Below are positions 8,788-17,892 of a stretch of DNA of 64,000 nucleotides, piece after piece (the stretch's first letter is position 1; each line of letters begins with the position of its first letter). Both the position numbers and the translations under genes were made by a program. The DNA comes from JL08 sp039969355. GTDB lineage: Bacteria; Pseudomonadota; Alphaproteobacteria; Rhodobacterales; Rhodobacteraceae. The stretch lies in NCBI GenBank assembly GCA_039969355.1, contig JBDVOA010000031.1:190035-254034 (forward strand), written 5' to 3'. The notes beneath the pieces were generated by a model. That model did not search any database. It had not been told where the DNA came from and saw only the letters and a list, made by a program, of their open reading frames with translations.

Positions 8788-9609
8788 ATGAGAATTTTGA
8801 TGGGCTTGTTGTTGGCTGTTTTGGCTGCCCCGACATTTGCGCAAGACGTGAAGCGCAGCATCGAACCAGTCACGGGCGATGTATATTTGATGAGAAACAA
8901 TTTCCATAACTCTCTTCTTGTAGCGACTGCAGAAGGGGTCGTACGGGTGGATCCCATCAATGCCGAGGCCGGACTCTGGCTTAATTCTAATCTCGGTCAA
9001 ATTGAACAGGACAAGATTAGCCATTTGATCTACTCGCATAGTCATGGAGACCATGCTTCCGGTGGCAGTGCGCACCCAGAGGCCGTGACGATTGCCCACA
9101 AAGACGCTCCAGAAGCTATTGACGGGGTGGTGCCGGCCATGCGCGTCGGCGACACTCATGCTCTGGAGATCGGTGGCAAGACCTTCGAGATGACCAATCT
9201 TGGCGGCGGGCATGACAACCACATGCTAGTCACCGTGGTCCGCCCGGAGAACGTGGCGTTCATCGTCGATGTGGCGGCCCCAAGGCGACTTCCATTCCGG
9301 AACTTCGGGGGCGCCAATATTGATGATTGGATTGGCCAAATAGAGACGGCATTGGCAATCGACTTCGAAATATTTGCGCCCGGGCATGGCAGCGTCGGAA
9401 CCAAGGGCGACCTAGAAGATGCACTTGGCTATATGAACGATCTGCGCGCCGCTGTTTTGGAAGGCAAAAAGGCAGCCAAAACGGTAGATCAGCTGAAAAC
9501 TGAGCTGACAATGGAAGCCTATTCGGACTGGGGCCAATACGATGCCTGGCGTGAACTGAATATAGAAGGAATGGCTGGGTATTTGGAGAGCGCGGGGTTC
9601 GTCAATTAG
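8788..9609 (+). CDS. Exported MBL-fold metallo-hydrolase
   Basis: A 273-residue protein with a signal peptide (RILMGLLLAVLAAPTFAQ, cleavage near 19), so probably periplasmic. The metallo-beta-lactamase zinc motif HSHGDH is at 84-89, and further ligand motifs are GGGHDNH and FAPGHG. GGGAGGTTACT precedes the ATG. The fold covers beta-lactamases, lactonases, glyoxalase II and SoxH-like or quinoprotein-associated hydrolases, and the specific reaction is unknown. It is followed on the same strand by a dienelactone hydrolase-family gene 163 bp downstream, so the two may act on related ester or lactone substrates. That link is inference. Confidence 0.88.
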   Translation: MRILMGLLLAVLAAPTFAQDVKRSIEPVTGDVYLMRNNFHNSLLVATAEGVVRVDPINAEAGLWLNSNLGQIEQDKISHLIYSHSHGDHASGGSAHPEAVTIAHKDAPEAIDGVVPAMRVGDTHALEIGGKTFEMTNLGGGHDNHMLVTVVRPENVAFIVDVAAPRRLPFRNFGGANIDDWIGQIETALAIDFEIFAPGHGSVGTKGDLEDALGYMNDLRAAVLEGKKAAKTVDQLKTELTMEAYSDWGQYDAWRELNIEGMAGYLESAGFVN

Positions 9610-9772
9610 GTCAGAAACGTTTCGCAGCGTCTCCTTAACAGGTGGAGCACGGACCGTTCTAAGCGTCCTCTTCGTTTGCTCAGCTGCCCTTGAATGTGTT
9701 CCAAGAAACCCCAATGGCCTCTCGACATAAATGCGCTACCCTAACTAATTAGACAAACTGGGAGCTTCATAA

Positions 9773-10687
9773 ATGAACAAGCATACTCCACCCCGCCGTC
9801 TAACAGCGGCAGACTTCGACCAGGATTTGCTGGACCTCTACGACTATTATGCACATGGCAAAATATCGAAGCGCGAGTTTCTTGATCGTGCTGGAAAGTG
9901 GGCAGTCGGTGGACTGACGGCGGCCGCTATCCTTGGCACGCTTTCGCCAAACTATGCACTAGCCCAACAAGTTGCAGAAGATGATCCGGATATTACCGGC
10001 GAGGACATCACATACCAAAGCCCGAATGGTACCGGCGAGATCACTGCCTACCTTGTTCGCCCGACCGAGATTGACCCCGAGAGACCTCCTGCCGCCGTGC
10101 TCGTCGTACACGAGAACCGGGGTCTTAATCCATATATCCGCGACGTTGTTCGCCGTCTTGCGAAAGCTGGCTTTATCGCCATGGGTCCTGATGGACTTTC
10201 CTCACTGGGCGGTTATCCGGGCACTGACGATGAGGGCCGGACGATGCAGCGCACCCTTGATCAAGTGGCGCTGCTCAACGATTTCTTCGCTGGTTTTGAG
10301 TATCTTCAGGCGCTTGATGGTACGAACGGCAAAGTGGGTGCGACTGGATTCTGCTACGGTGGCGGCGTGGTCAACAAATTGGCCGCGGCCTATCCTGAGA
10401 TGGCAGCGGGTGTTCCCTTCTATGGCTCGTTTCCCGCTGCCGAGCAGGTGGCAGACATTCAAGCACCGTTGATGATCCAGCTCGCCGCACTTGACCAACG
10501 GATTAACGCGATGTGGCCGCCCTTTCAGAAAGCGATGGAGGCCAACGACAAGGCCTACGTGGCGCATATCTATCCGGGCGTGAACCATGGATTTCATAAC
10601 GACACGACGCCGCGCTACGACGAGGCAGCGGCCAGGCTCGCCGAAGAGCGTATGGTGGCATGGTTCCGTACTTACCTCGCGGGATGA
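9773..10687 (+). CDS. Dienelactone hydrolase family protein with N-terminal export-like segment
   Basis: A 304-residue alpha/beta-hydrolase. The nucleophile is C194 in the GFCYGGG motif, and D241 and H272 (GVNHGFHND) complete a Cys-Asp-His triad as in dienelactone hydrolase. The N-terminal 65 residues precede the catalytic domain and contain SKREFLDRAGKWAVGG and a hydrophobic stretch ending ALAQQ, suggesting export. There is a single KR rather than a true RR pair, so Tat use is doubtful. The family cleaves lactones such as dienelactone in aromatic degradation, but many members act on unknown esters. Confidence 0.87.
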   Translation: MNKHTPPRRLTAADFDQDLLDLYDYYAHGKISKREFLDRAGKWAVGGLTAAAILGTLSPNYALAQQVAEDDPDITGEDITYQSPNGTGEITAYLVRPTEIDPERPPAAVLVVHENRGLNPYIRDVVRRLAKAGFIAMGPDGLSSLGGYPGTDDEGRTMQRTLDQVALLNDFFAGFEYLQALDGTNGKVGATGFCYGGGVVNKLAAAYPEMAAGVPFYGSFPAAEQVADIQAPLMIQLAALDQRINAMWPPFQKAMEANDKAYVAHIYPGVNHGFHNDTTPRYDEAAARLAEERMVAWFRTYLAG

Positions 10688-10696
10688 CACCGTTCT

Positions 10697-10716
10697 CGCC
10701 CGTCAAGTTACGGGCG
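10697..10716 (+). terminator. Hairpin between convergent genes
   Basis: CGCCCGT (10697-10703) pairs perfectly with ACGGGCG (10710-10716) across a 6-nt loop. It lies 10 bp after the dienelactone hydrolase stop and before the convergent M32 peptidase gene. Only a short U-run follows (GCTTTTCGG), so termination strength is uncertain. Confidence 0.5.
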
Positions 10717-10820
10717 CGACGCTTTTCGGTTCTAAAAATCAAGACTCGGTGGCATGTTTGATCATCATGCCGGGGCACCCTAAGATTGATTGAGTCTTCG
10801 GGCCTCACTAACGCTGTTAC

Positions 10821-12296
10821 TCACAACCCATAGAGATTGCCGAATTTGTCTTCCAGATAGTTCAACAATGGCACTTCGGACGGAGCGATCCCGCTGGCGC
10901 GTTGGATCACATCGCGTGGTTGGTACAAGCCGCCGTGGCGCTGAAGGTTGTTCGCAAGCCAGCCGGTCGCCCGTGCGAGATCTCCCTCTACGAGTTGGTC
11001 GTCCAGGTCCGGGACAGCAGCCCGCAAAGCCTGGTGCAGGCACCCCGCATAGACGTTGCCCAACGAATAGGTCGGAAAATAGCCAAACAGGCCAACCGAC
11101 CAGTGCACATCCTGCAAACAGCCGTTTGATGCCTTGTCGACATCGTAGCCAAAATCAGCGCGAAAACGGTCATTCCAGGCGGCCTCAAGATCATTCACCA
11201 TCAAATCGCCCGATATCAACGCTCGCTCCAGATCAAAGCGCAGCATGATGTGCAGGTTGTACTGCACTTCGTCCGATTCTGTTCGGATGTAACCGTTTGA
11301 AACCCGGTTTACCGCAGCATAAAAACTATCTTCATCGGCAACGCCAATATCCCCAAAAACCTCACCCATCTGACCAAATAACCAGCCGCAAAACGCCCGG
11401 CTGCGGCCCAGTTGATTCTCGTAAATCCGGCTTTGACTTTCATGAACTCCCATCGAAACGCCGCGTCCCAGCGGGGTAAGCAGGTACGCATCATCTATGT
11501 TCTGTTCATAACAGGCATGCCCTACTTCGTGGATGGTCGAATAAAAGCAATTGAACGGGTCGGTTTCGGAGGTTCGTGTGGTGATCCGTACGTCTTGGCC
11601 GCTGCCTGAACTGAACGGGTGCACCGCTTTGTCAACACGGCCCGTTGACATGTCATAGCCAAAGGTGCGTGCTAGATGGCGGGTCAACTTCATCTGCTTG
11701 TTAGCGTCAAATGTACCGTTCAACCCTTGTGGAGCCGGCATTTCCAAAACAGCAGCACGCAGGTCAACCAAGCGTGGGCGCATGGCATCAAACATCTTTT
11801 CAAGATCTGCCCCCGTCGTTCCCGGCTCATAATCCTCAAGCATGGCGTCGTAGACGTCTCCGCCTGCCGCCAATGCCGCGCCCTCTTCACGCTTTAAACG
11901 CAGCACGTTTTCAAGCACCGGGGCAAAGGTGGCAAAGTCGTCCTTTTCCCGCGCCTCAGCCCAAGTACCCTGCGCCTGCGACGTGACACGGGCAATTTCA
12001 GCAGCCAATTTTGCGGGTACCTTCATCGTACGTTGATAAGCGCGCTCAATCTCTCGCACCTGCGCCTGACCTACCTTGTCCAACGCACTGCGATTGACGG
12101 ATTCCAGCCACTTCCCAACACGCGCATCAGTACGGCGGGCATGCAGCACCCCCTCCATCGCGGCCACTTCCTCGCTTCGCTGCGCAGCGGCGCCCCGGGG
12201 CATCATGGTTTCCTGATCCCAGCCCAGACGCCCGGCAATTTCGCCCAGTGCTTCAGTTTCGCGCTGGAACGCCATCAAATGTTCATAAGGTTTCAT
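10821..12296 (-). CDS. M32 family metallocarboxypeptidase (carboxypeptidase Taq type)
   Basis: A 491-residue, mostly helical cytoplasmic zinc carboxypeptidase that trims C-terminal residues from peptides. The zinc motif HEVGH is at 256-260, with the third ligand Glu likely E286 in the GVHESQSRIYEN motif, and the DPFNCFYSTIHE context is typical of M32. The start codon directly abuts the ctaA stop (TGA then ATG), so it is probably co-transcribed with the heme A synthase gene. The length is within the family's usual 490-510. No signal peptide. Confidence 0.93.
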   Translation of the reverse strand: MKPYEHLMAFQRETEALGEIAGRLGWDQETMMPRGAAAQRSEEVAAMEGVLHARRTDARVGKWLESVNRSALDKVGQAQVREIERAYQRTMKVPAKLAAEIARVTSQAQGTWAEAREKDDFATFAPVLENVLRLKREEGAALAAGGDVYDAMLEDYEPGTTGADLEKMFDAMRPRLVDLRAAVLEMPAPQGLNGTFDANKQMKLTRHLARTFGYDMSTGRVDKAVHPFSSGSGQDVRITTRTSETDPFNCFYSTIHEVGHACYEQNIDDAYLLTPLGRGVSMGVHESQSRIYENQLGRSRAFCGWLFGQMGEVFGDIGVADEDSFYAAVNRVSNGYIRTESDEVQYNLHIMLRFDLERALISGDLMVNDLEAAWNDRFRADFGYDVDKASNGCLQDVHWSVGLFGYFPTYSLGNVYAGCLHQALRAAVPDLDDQLVEGDLARATGWLANNLQRHGGLYQPRDVIQRASGIAPSEVPLLNYLEDKFGNLYGL

Positions 12297-13439
12297 TCAG
12301 GTTTCCCGAACAGAGGTTGTGATTGGATAAGCACTCTGGAACCGCGCCCGCAGGATCAGAACCCAAAGAACAACGGCCAGCAATTGGTGCAATATGGCAA
12401 CCTGCCACGGCGCACCATAAAGAACCGTGACAATGCCCAAAACGATCTGCAGCGCAAGGGCTGCCATCACCACGTTAAAGGCAAATTGAGTAACCTTGTG
12501 GGCCGACTTTCGACCGCGCAGCCAGACGATGACGCCAAAAATCAGCAACAGATACCCAGCGATCCGATGTACGAACTGCACCAGACCGGGGCTTTCAAAC
12601 AGATTGCGCCACCAAGGTTCAAACGCCATGGCATTGGGCGGAAACAGTTGCCCTCCCATCAGCGGCCAGTCGGTGTAGGACCGACCCGCATCAATGCCAG
12701 CGACCACAGCACCGATCAGGATTTGCAAAAAGGCAAAATGCATCAATCCGGTGGCCAGCGAATATAGTTTGGCCTCTTTGCCGCGTCGTGCCTGCATCAA
12801 CTCGCGTTCGGGCCGTGCCAATAGAAAGACATACCAAGCAATGAACCCCAGAATGACAAAGGCCAGCCCCAGATGGATCGCCAACCGATAACTTGCCACA
12901 TCGGTCATGCCACCGCTCAGACCCGATGAAACCATCCACCAGCCAATCGCGCCCTGCAGACCGCCCAGACCCCCGATCATCACCAACCTCCCGGTCCATC
13001 CTGCTGGTATTTGGCGACACAGCAGAAACCACAGGAACCCGACTGTCCAGACCAGACCGATGACGCGCCCCAGCTGACGGTGCCCCCATTCCCACCAGTA
13101 AATCGTTTTGAAATCAGCCAGTTCCATCCATTGGTTTTGAATCTGGAATTCCGGTATCTGCTGATATTTGGCGAACTCTTCCTGCCAGGCAGCCTCGCTA
13201 GTTGGCGGGATGGCCCCGGTGACCGGCGCCCATTCTGTGATTGAAAGGCCGGAGTCGGTCAGTCGGGTCAATCCGCCCACGACGATCATGACGGCCACTA
13301 GAACAAACAACATCATCAACCAAACGCGGATCGCAGCCCGTGCTCCCCCCCTGCCCCGATCAATCAGACCCGGCTGAACTGTGGGTTTGGCCGCGTCTTC
13401 GGTACCAACCTCTTCAAAAATACTGCGTTTACCGCTCAT
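12297..13439 (-). CDS. ctaA: Heme A synthase (COX15/CtaA)
   Basis: A 380-residue inner-membrane enzyme that oxidises heme O to heme A for cytochrome c oxidase. After a soluble N-terminus of about 35 residues there are eight predicted membrane spans. Conserved family segments are visible: GGLTRLTDSGLSITEW, the YWWEWGHRQLGR histidine motif, and the second-half histidines in FVHRIAGY and ILHQLLAV. It lies directly upstream of the M32 peptidase gene. No other cytochrome oxidase assembly genes occur in the window. Confidence 0.95.
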   Translation of the reverse strand: MSGKRSIFEEVGTEDAAKPTVQPGLIDRGRGGARAAIRVWLMMLFVLVAVMIVVGGLTRLTDSGLSITEWAPVTGAIPPTSEAAWQEEFAKYQQIPEFQIQNQWMELADFKTIYWWEWGHRQLGRVIGLVWTVGFLWFLLCRQIPAGWTGRLVMIGGLGGLQGAIGWWMVSSGLSGGMTDVASYRLAIHLGLAFVILGFIAWYVFLLARPERELMQARRGKEAKLYSLATGLMHFAFLQILIGAVVAGIDAGRSYTDWPLMGGQLFPPNAMAFEPWWRNLFESPGLVQFVHRIAGYLLLIFGVIVWLRGRKSAHKVTQFAFNVVMAALALQIVLGIVTVLYGAPWQVAILHQLLAVVLWVLILRARFQSAYPITTSVRET

Positions 13440-13496
13440 TTTGACCTCAAGAATTTTGCCGCAGACTATGGTGCTTGCGCAGCACCTTCAAGGACA

Positions 13497-14243
13497 TCAC
13501 TCGCCCCGTTCCTTCCAACGGACCATCTGTCGCAATACACCATGCAGCATCTGTACATCCGCGCGTGTCATCGGCATTCGGGACCATAGATTGCGCAGAT
13601 TGACCTTCATACTCGCGGCCTTGTCGGTTGGATAGAAGAACCCGGCTGTTTCCAGTCGCTGCTCAAAATGCTCGCCCAGCTTTTCAACCTCGATTACGGG
13701 TGCCCAATCGGTGCCTGCCATTTCGATCGTCTCGGCCACTATATCCGCGGTTTGGCGTTGCCACTCATAGCCGGTCAGCAAAACGCATTGCCCTAGATTG
13801 AGAGACGGGAAAGTTGGGTTCACCGGAACTGAAATTATGGCATCTGCCCGCGCAATATCCTCGTTCTCCAGGCCGGAACGTTCCGGTCCAAAAAGAACCG
13901 CAACCTTTTGACCTTGAGCGATTTTCTCGCGCGTAATCTCCATTGCGCGTTCGGGCGACACAACAGGCTTGGTCAAGTCGCGCGGTCGGGCTGTGGTCGC
14001 AAAGACGTAGGTGCAATCACCCGCGGCATCGGCGACTGTATCAAAGATACCGGCCTCATCCAGCAGCCGACCCGCGCCACTTGCCATCACGACGGCCTTT
14101 TGATTGGGCCACCCATCGCGTGGCGCGACAATCCGCATCCGGTCCAGACCAAAATTCCACATCGCCCGCGCGGCGGCACCAATGTTTTCACCCATCTGTG
14201 GACGCACCAGAATAAACGCGGGCTGTGGCAACTCACTTGGCAT
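13497..14243 (-). CDS. trmJ: SpoU-family RNA methyltransferase (TrmJ type)
   Basis: A 248-residue SPOUT methyltransferase using SAM to 2'-O-methylate RNA. In the TrmJ family the target is position 32 of tRNA. The trefoil-knot motifs are visible: motif 1 RPQMGENIGAAARAMWNFGL near residues 14-33, motif 2 LFGPERSGLENEDI, and motif 3 NPTFPSLNLGQCVLLTGYEW. The gene is divergent from thiE. The symbol is by family similarity, and another SpoU subfamily assignment (TrmH-like) is possible. Confidence 0.88.
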   Translation of the reverse strand: MPSELPQPAFILVRPQMGENIGAAARAMWNFGLDRMRIVAPRDGWPNQKAVVMASGAGRLLDEAGIFDTVADAAGDCTYVFATTARPRDLTKPVVSPERAMEITREKIAQGQKVAVLFGPERSGLENEDIARADAIISVPVNPTFPSLNLGQCVLLTGYEWQRQTADIVAETIEMAGTDWAPVIEVEKLGEHFEQRLETAGFFYPTDKAASMKVNLRNLWSRMPMTRADVQMLHGVLRQMVRWKERGE

Positions 14244-14401
14244 TACAGTCTCCTGACTCTCGGCGCTGCTCTACGCCTCCGGCCTCTCTGCTGCAATACA
14301 TCGACTTACCCGCCGGAAAATTCAATCGGCAACGGCTAATGCGTTTTCTTCTTTCTTCAGACAGGCTACACGCAGCACTAACACCAAAATGGAGCCATCC
14401 G

Positions 14402-15022
14402 ATGGACGCGCCTGAGCAGCCACAGATTTATCTCATCACACCACCAGAGTTCGAGCTTTCGACGTTTCCAGACCGGCTAGCGGGCGTGCTTGATGCGGGG
14501 CCTGTCGCCTGTGTCAGGCTGGCCATGTCCAGCCGGGATGAGCAGGTGATATCAAAGGCGGCGGATGCTTTGCGCGAAGTTACCCACGCGCGGGACGTTG
14601 CGCTTGTGATCTCGGAACATCTGATCATGGTGGAACGTCTTGGTCTTGATGGCGTGCATTTGTCGGATGCGTCAAAGTCGGTGCGCTACACTCGAAAAGA
14701 GTTGGGCGAGGATGCTATAATCGGCAGTTTTTGCGGCATATCACGCCATGACGGGTTGAACGCTGGCGAGGCTGGCGCGGATTACATCAGTTTTGGCCCC
14801 GTTGGCACCTCATCGCTTGGCGATGGCATTACGGTCGACAAGGACGTGTTTGAGTGGTGGTCGGACGTGGTTGAAGTGCCTTGTGTGGCCGAAGGCGCGC
14901 TGGACACCGATTTGATCCGAGCGCTTGCGCCCTACACCGATTTTTTTGGCATCGGTGAAGAAATCTGGGATCGTGACGAACCGGCTGCGGCGCTTGAAGA
15001 CCTGCGCAAGGCCATGGGCTAG
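14402..15022 (+). CDS. thiE: Thiamine phosphate synthase family protein (ThiE/TenI)
   Basis: A 206-residue TIM-barrel protein. In true ThiE it couples HMP-pyrophosphate with thiazole phosphate. The start was placed at ATG 14402, which has a GGAG eight bases upstream and begins just before the family motif IYLITPPEF. The longer frame from 14225 would overlap the divergent trmJ start. GVHLSDASKSVRYTRKELG and GADYISFGPVG are recognisable phosphate-binding and diphosphate motifs. No other thiamine genes and no THI-box riboswitch were noticed, so a TenI-like or non-canonical role remains possible. Its stop overlaps the convergent hupE-like stop in a shared CTAG. Confidence 0.82.
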   Translation: MDAPEQPQIYLITPPEFELSTFPDRLAGVLDAGPVACVRLAMSSRDEQVISKAADALREVTHARDVALVISEHLIMVERLGLDGVHLSDASKSVRYTRKELGEDAIIGSFCGISRHDGLNAGEAGADYISFGPVGTSSLGDGITVDKDVFEWWSDVVEVPCVAEGALDTDLIRALAPYTDFFGIGEEIWDRDEPAAALEDLRKAMG

Positions 15023-16158
15023 AAAAATACCCGTTCTACAAACCAATACGCGCCGACCAACGCAATAAGGACTGATGCGGGCACAGCAATCCGCGCGCGA
15101 TACCACGGCTTGTTTCGGAACCAAACTCCAGCAAGGGCAAAGGCAATCGCGATCACCGTGAGTTGGCCGAATTCTACACCCACATTAAAGCCAACAAGGG
15201 CCGGGAAAAACTGCGCCTCTGGCAGTCCGTATTCCTCCAAGACGGAGGCAAAACCCAATCCGTGCAGCAATCCAAAGCAAAAAATTACAATGGGACGCCA
15301 GCGGCTCAGCTTGTTAGTGAACAGGTTCTCAACCGCCACATAGGTAATTGATGCCGCAATTAACGGCTCAACGATGGAGGCTGGAACTGACACCCACCCC
15401 AATGCCCCCAATGCCAGCGTGACCGTGTGCGCCAGCGTAAAGGCGCTGATCTGCCACAGGAGCGGGCCCAGTCTTGTAGAAAGAAAAAACAGCCCCAGAA
15501 CAAACAGGATGTGATCCAACCCCTTGGGCAAGATATGATCAAAGCCGATGGGGATATAGGAAACAAAAGTGGCCCATCCCCCCAACTGATCCCCGCCGGC
15601 CAATGCAATCACCGGACTGGTCGCTCCACCTTCTATGATCCCAGTAAAGGGGTCTTCCACCCCGATCTGGCGCAGCACCAATGCGCCTGCCCCACGCGGC
15701 CAGCCAAGTGTCAGCTCTGACGCGCTTGACGCCACCAACCCCGCGAGTGTCACATGCGAGGTACGCGGCAAATCCACATCACCCAACGGGTCAACTTTGG
15801 TTGCAACCAGTTTCAGCGGAACCTGCGCGCCATTTACCTCAATCACGATGCCTTGCGCCCAGACTGGCACAAAAGAGTCCAGGCGATCCTTGAGCGCCTT
15901 GGACGGCATCGCTCGCAGGCTGTCATAATCCCCCGATTGCACCGTTTCGTCGGTATCGTCGATCCCGTCCAGATCAATGCCAGCCATGTAAGCTTCTGCA
16001 TTCAAACGCAAAACCAGCGTCAGCGCACCATCTGTCACGTCCAGATCACCAATTGTTGGCGTGACTTCATGCGCCAGCACCGCTAGGCTCACCAACGACC
16101 AAAATGCTGAAACTAAGGCAGCAAATAAAAGCCTGATGCTAAGCCTATAGAAAGTCAT
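15019..16158 (-). CDS. HupE/UreJ family membrane protein
   Basis: A 379-residue protein with an N-terminal signal or anchor (RLLFAALVSAFWSLVSLAVLA, then HEVTPTIGD), an extracytoplasmic domain of about 170 residues, and a C-terminal multi-span domain. The HupE-type histidine motif FDHILPKGLDHILFVLGLF and ISAFTLAHTVTLALGALGW are present. HupE/UreJ proteins are linked to nickel or cobalt uptake, and this two-domain form is common in marine proteobacteria. It is divergent from a DUF4198 gene with only 6 bp between the start codons, which supports a joint metal-related function. Confidence 0.82.
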   Translation of the reverse strand: MTFYRLSIRLLFAALVSAFWSLVSLAVLAHEVTPTIGDLDVTDGALTLVLRLNAEAYMAGIDLDGIDDTDETVQSGDYDSLRAMPSKALKDRLDSFVPVWAQGIVIEVNGAQVPLKLVATKVDPLGDVDLPRTSHVTLAGLVASSASELTLGWPRGAGALVLRQIGVEDPFTGIIEGGATSPVIALAGGDQLGGWATFVSYIPIGFDHILPKGLDHILFVLGLFFLSTRLGPLLWQISAFTLAHTVTLALGALGWVSVPASIVEPLIAASITYVAVENLFTNKLSRWRPIVIFCFGLLHGLGFASVLEEYGLPEAQFFPALVGFNVGVEFGQLTVIAIAFALAGVWFRNKPWYRARIAVPASVLIALVGAYWFVERVFF

Positions 16159-16164
16159 ACACCC

Positions 16165-16962
16165 ATGTTCCGTGCCATTGCGCCAGCCTTGACGTTATTG
16201 TGCCTGTCCAGCGCAACATATGCGCATGAATTCTGGATTGAACCCCAAAATTACCAGATCGAGAAAGGCGCACCTCTTGTGGCCGACCTCAAGAACGGGC
16301 AGAAATTCAAAGGGGCCAGCCTCGCCTTCTTTGATCGGCGTATCGAACGCTTTGAGCTTTTTCAAGGTGGTGACGCCACCCCAGTCGAAGGTCGACTAGG
16401 CGACATCCCCGCCTTGCAGGGAACCGCAGGGGATGATGGTTTACTGGTGGTGATCCACCAGACGGCCCCCAGCAAAATCAGCTATAAGGAATGGGAAAAG
16501 TTTCAGGCTTTTGCTGATCACAAGAATTTCGGTGAGATGCGCACACGCCACGAAGCGCTTGGTTTTCCAACGGATAAATTCAAGGAAACCTACACACGGT
16601 ATGCCAAGGCCCTGATTGCGGTAGGCGACGGTGCCGGGGCGGATGTCACCACCGGTATGGAAACAGAATTTGTCGCTCTGTCAAACCCTTACACGGATAA
16701 CTTAACGGAGGGGATGGTGGTTCAGATTCTCTATCAGGGTGCGCCACGGGCGGATGCGCAAATTGAGATATTTGAGCGCGCGCAGGACGACACCGTCATA
16801 ATCACAACGGTTCTTGCGGATGCCGAGGGACGCGCCTTGGTTCCGGTTCTACCCGGTCATTCTTATTTGCTGGACGCGGTTGTCCTGCGCGAAGCGCCCA
16901 AGGGCGGTGACACGGTTTGGGAAACACTTTGGGCGGCGCTCACTTTTTCTGTTCCGGACTGA
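16165..16962 (+). CDS. DUF4198 domain-containing exported protein
   Basis: A 265-residue protein with a signal peptide (ALTLLCLSSATYA) and a mature N-terminus HEFWIEP, which resembles the histidine-starting metal-binding ends of NikK/DUF4198 proteins. DUF4198 proteins often sit beside nickel or cobalt transporters and are thought to present metal. Here it is divergent from the HupE/UreJ gene. The start is 6 bp from the other gene's start, so its ribosome site (AGAAAG region) lies inside the other coding sequence. An alternative start downstream would lose the signal peptide, so 16165 is preferred. Confidence 0.8.
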   Translation: MFRAIAPALTLLCLSSATYAHEFWIEPQNYQIEKGAPLVADLKNGQKFKGASLAFFDRRIERFELFQGGDATPVEGRLGDIPALQGTAGDDGLLVVIHQTAPSKISYKEWEKFQAFADHKNFGEMRTRHEALGFPTDKFKETYTRYAKALIAVGDGAGADVTTGMETEFVALSNPYTDNLTEGMVVQILYQGAPRADAQIEIFERAQDDTVIITTVLADAEGRALVPVLPGHSYLLDAVVLREAPKGGDTVWETLWAALTFSVPD

Positions 16963-16998
16963 CTTGCACCTGCGCCCATTCCCCGCCACAACCCGAAT

Positions 16999-17892
16999 AT
17001 GAGCAAATCCGCCGATATCCTGTGTATTGGGTCAGTCCTGTGGGATGTGATCGGTCGATCCGCCAGCGCAATGCGACAAGGGTCAGATGTGCCAGGACGC
17101 ATCACCCGGTTACCGGGTGGTGTTGCAATGAACATCGCGATGACATTGGCGCGGTTTGGCATGACGCCCGCCCTATTGACTGCGATCGGGCGCGACGTTG
17201 AGGGCGACGAGATGATTTCCGCCTGCACGACACGCGGCATGATCACAGATTACATCTATCGCTCAGAAGACCTGCCAACCGACCTCTATATGGCCGTTGA
17301 AGGGGCAAACGGCCTGATCGCTGCAATTGCGGATGCGCATTCGCTGGAAGCGGCCGGCGACAAGATCTTGCGCCCTCTTATTGACGGAACTCTTGGCTCT
17401 GCGGCCTCACCGCACGAGGGACCTGTCGCCCTTGATGGCAATCTGACGCTCCGACTTCTGGATTCGATTGCCAAATCAGATGCCTTCGCAAACGCTGATC
17501 TGCGTGTCGCCCCTGCGTCCCCCGGCAAGGCTGAACGGCTCGCGCCGTTCATTTCCCGCAAACGCGGAGTGCTTTACGTGAATCTTGAAGAGGCCGGGCT
17601 GCTTTGTCACACAGAATTTCAATCGTCACACGCAGCCGCGGAGGCACTGCTGGCACGCGGAGCGCTACGGGTTCTGGTTACGGATGGCGGAAATGATGCG
17701 TCAGAGGGCTGCCGAGATGGCATTCTGACCCAAACGCCACCTCCGGTACTGGTGACCCGTGTCACCGGTGCGGGTGATACTTTTATGGCAGCGCACATTG
17801 CCGCAGAATACGCCGGTTCGGATCGCACCGAAGCCCTGTCCCGCGCGCTTTACGCTGCAGCCACCTACGTTTCCGGAGAGACACCTCTATGA
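16999..17892 (+). CDS. psuK: PfkB-family kinase, probable pseudouridine kinase
   Basis: A 297-residue ribokinase-fold enzyme. The N-terminal PfkB region reads ILCIGSVLWDVIGRS, then RLPGGVAMNIAMTLARFG. The C-terminal signature VTGAGDTFMAAH is near 255-266, where the Asp is the catalytic base. The 4-bp ATGA overlap with the following pseudouridine-5'-phosphate glycosidase gene supports the pseudouridine assignment: the kinase makes pseudouridine 5'-phosphate, which the glycosidase cleaves to uracil and ribose 5-phosphate. Without that neighbour only a generic sugar/nucleoside kinase call would be justified. Confidence 0.88.
   Translation: MSKSADILCIGSVLWDVIGRSASAMRQGSDVPGRITRLPGGVAMNIAMTLARFGMTPALLTAIGRDVEGDEMISACTTRGMITDYIYRSEDLPTDLYMAVEGANGLIAAIADAHSLEAAGDKILRPLIDGTLGSAASPHEGPVALDGNLTLRLLDSIAKSDAFANADLRVAPASPGKAERLAPFISRKRGVLYVNLEEAGLLCHTEFQSSHAAAEALLARGALRVLVTDGGNDASEGCRDGILTQTPPPVLVTRVTGAGDTFMAAHIAAEYAGSDRTEALSRALYAAATYVSGETPL

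Noticed and set aside
14244..14401. Possible THI-box riboswitch before thiE
   Set aside because: The characteristic CUGAGA and ACCUGA-type blocks were not found in the required order.
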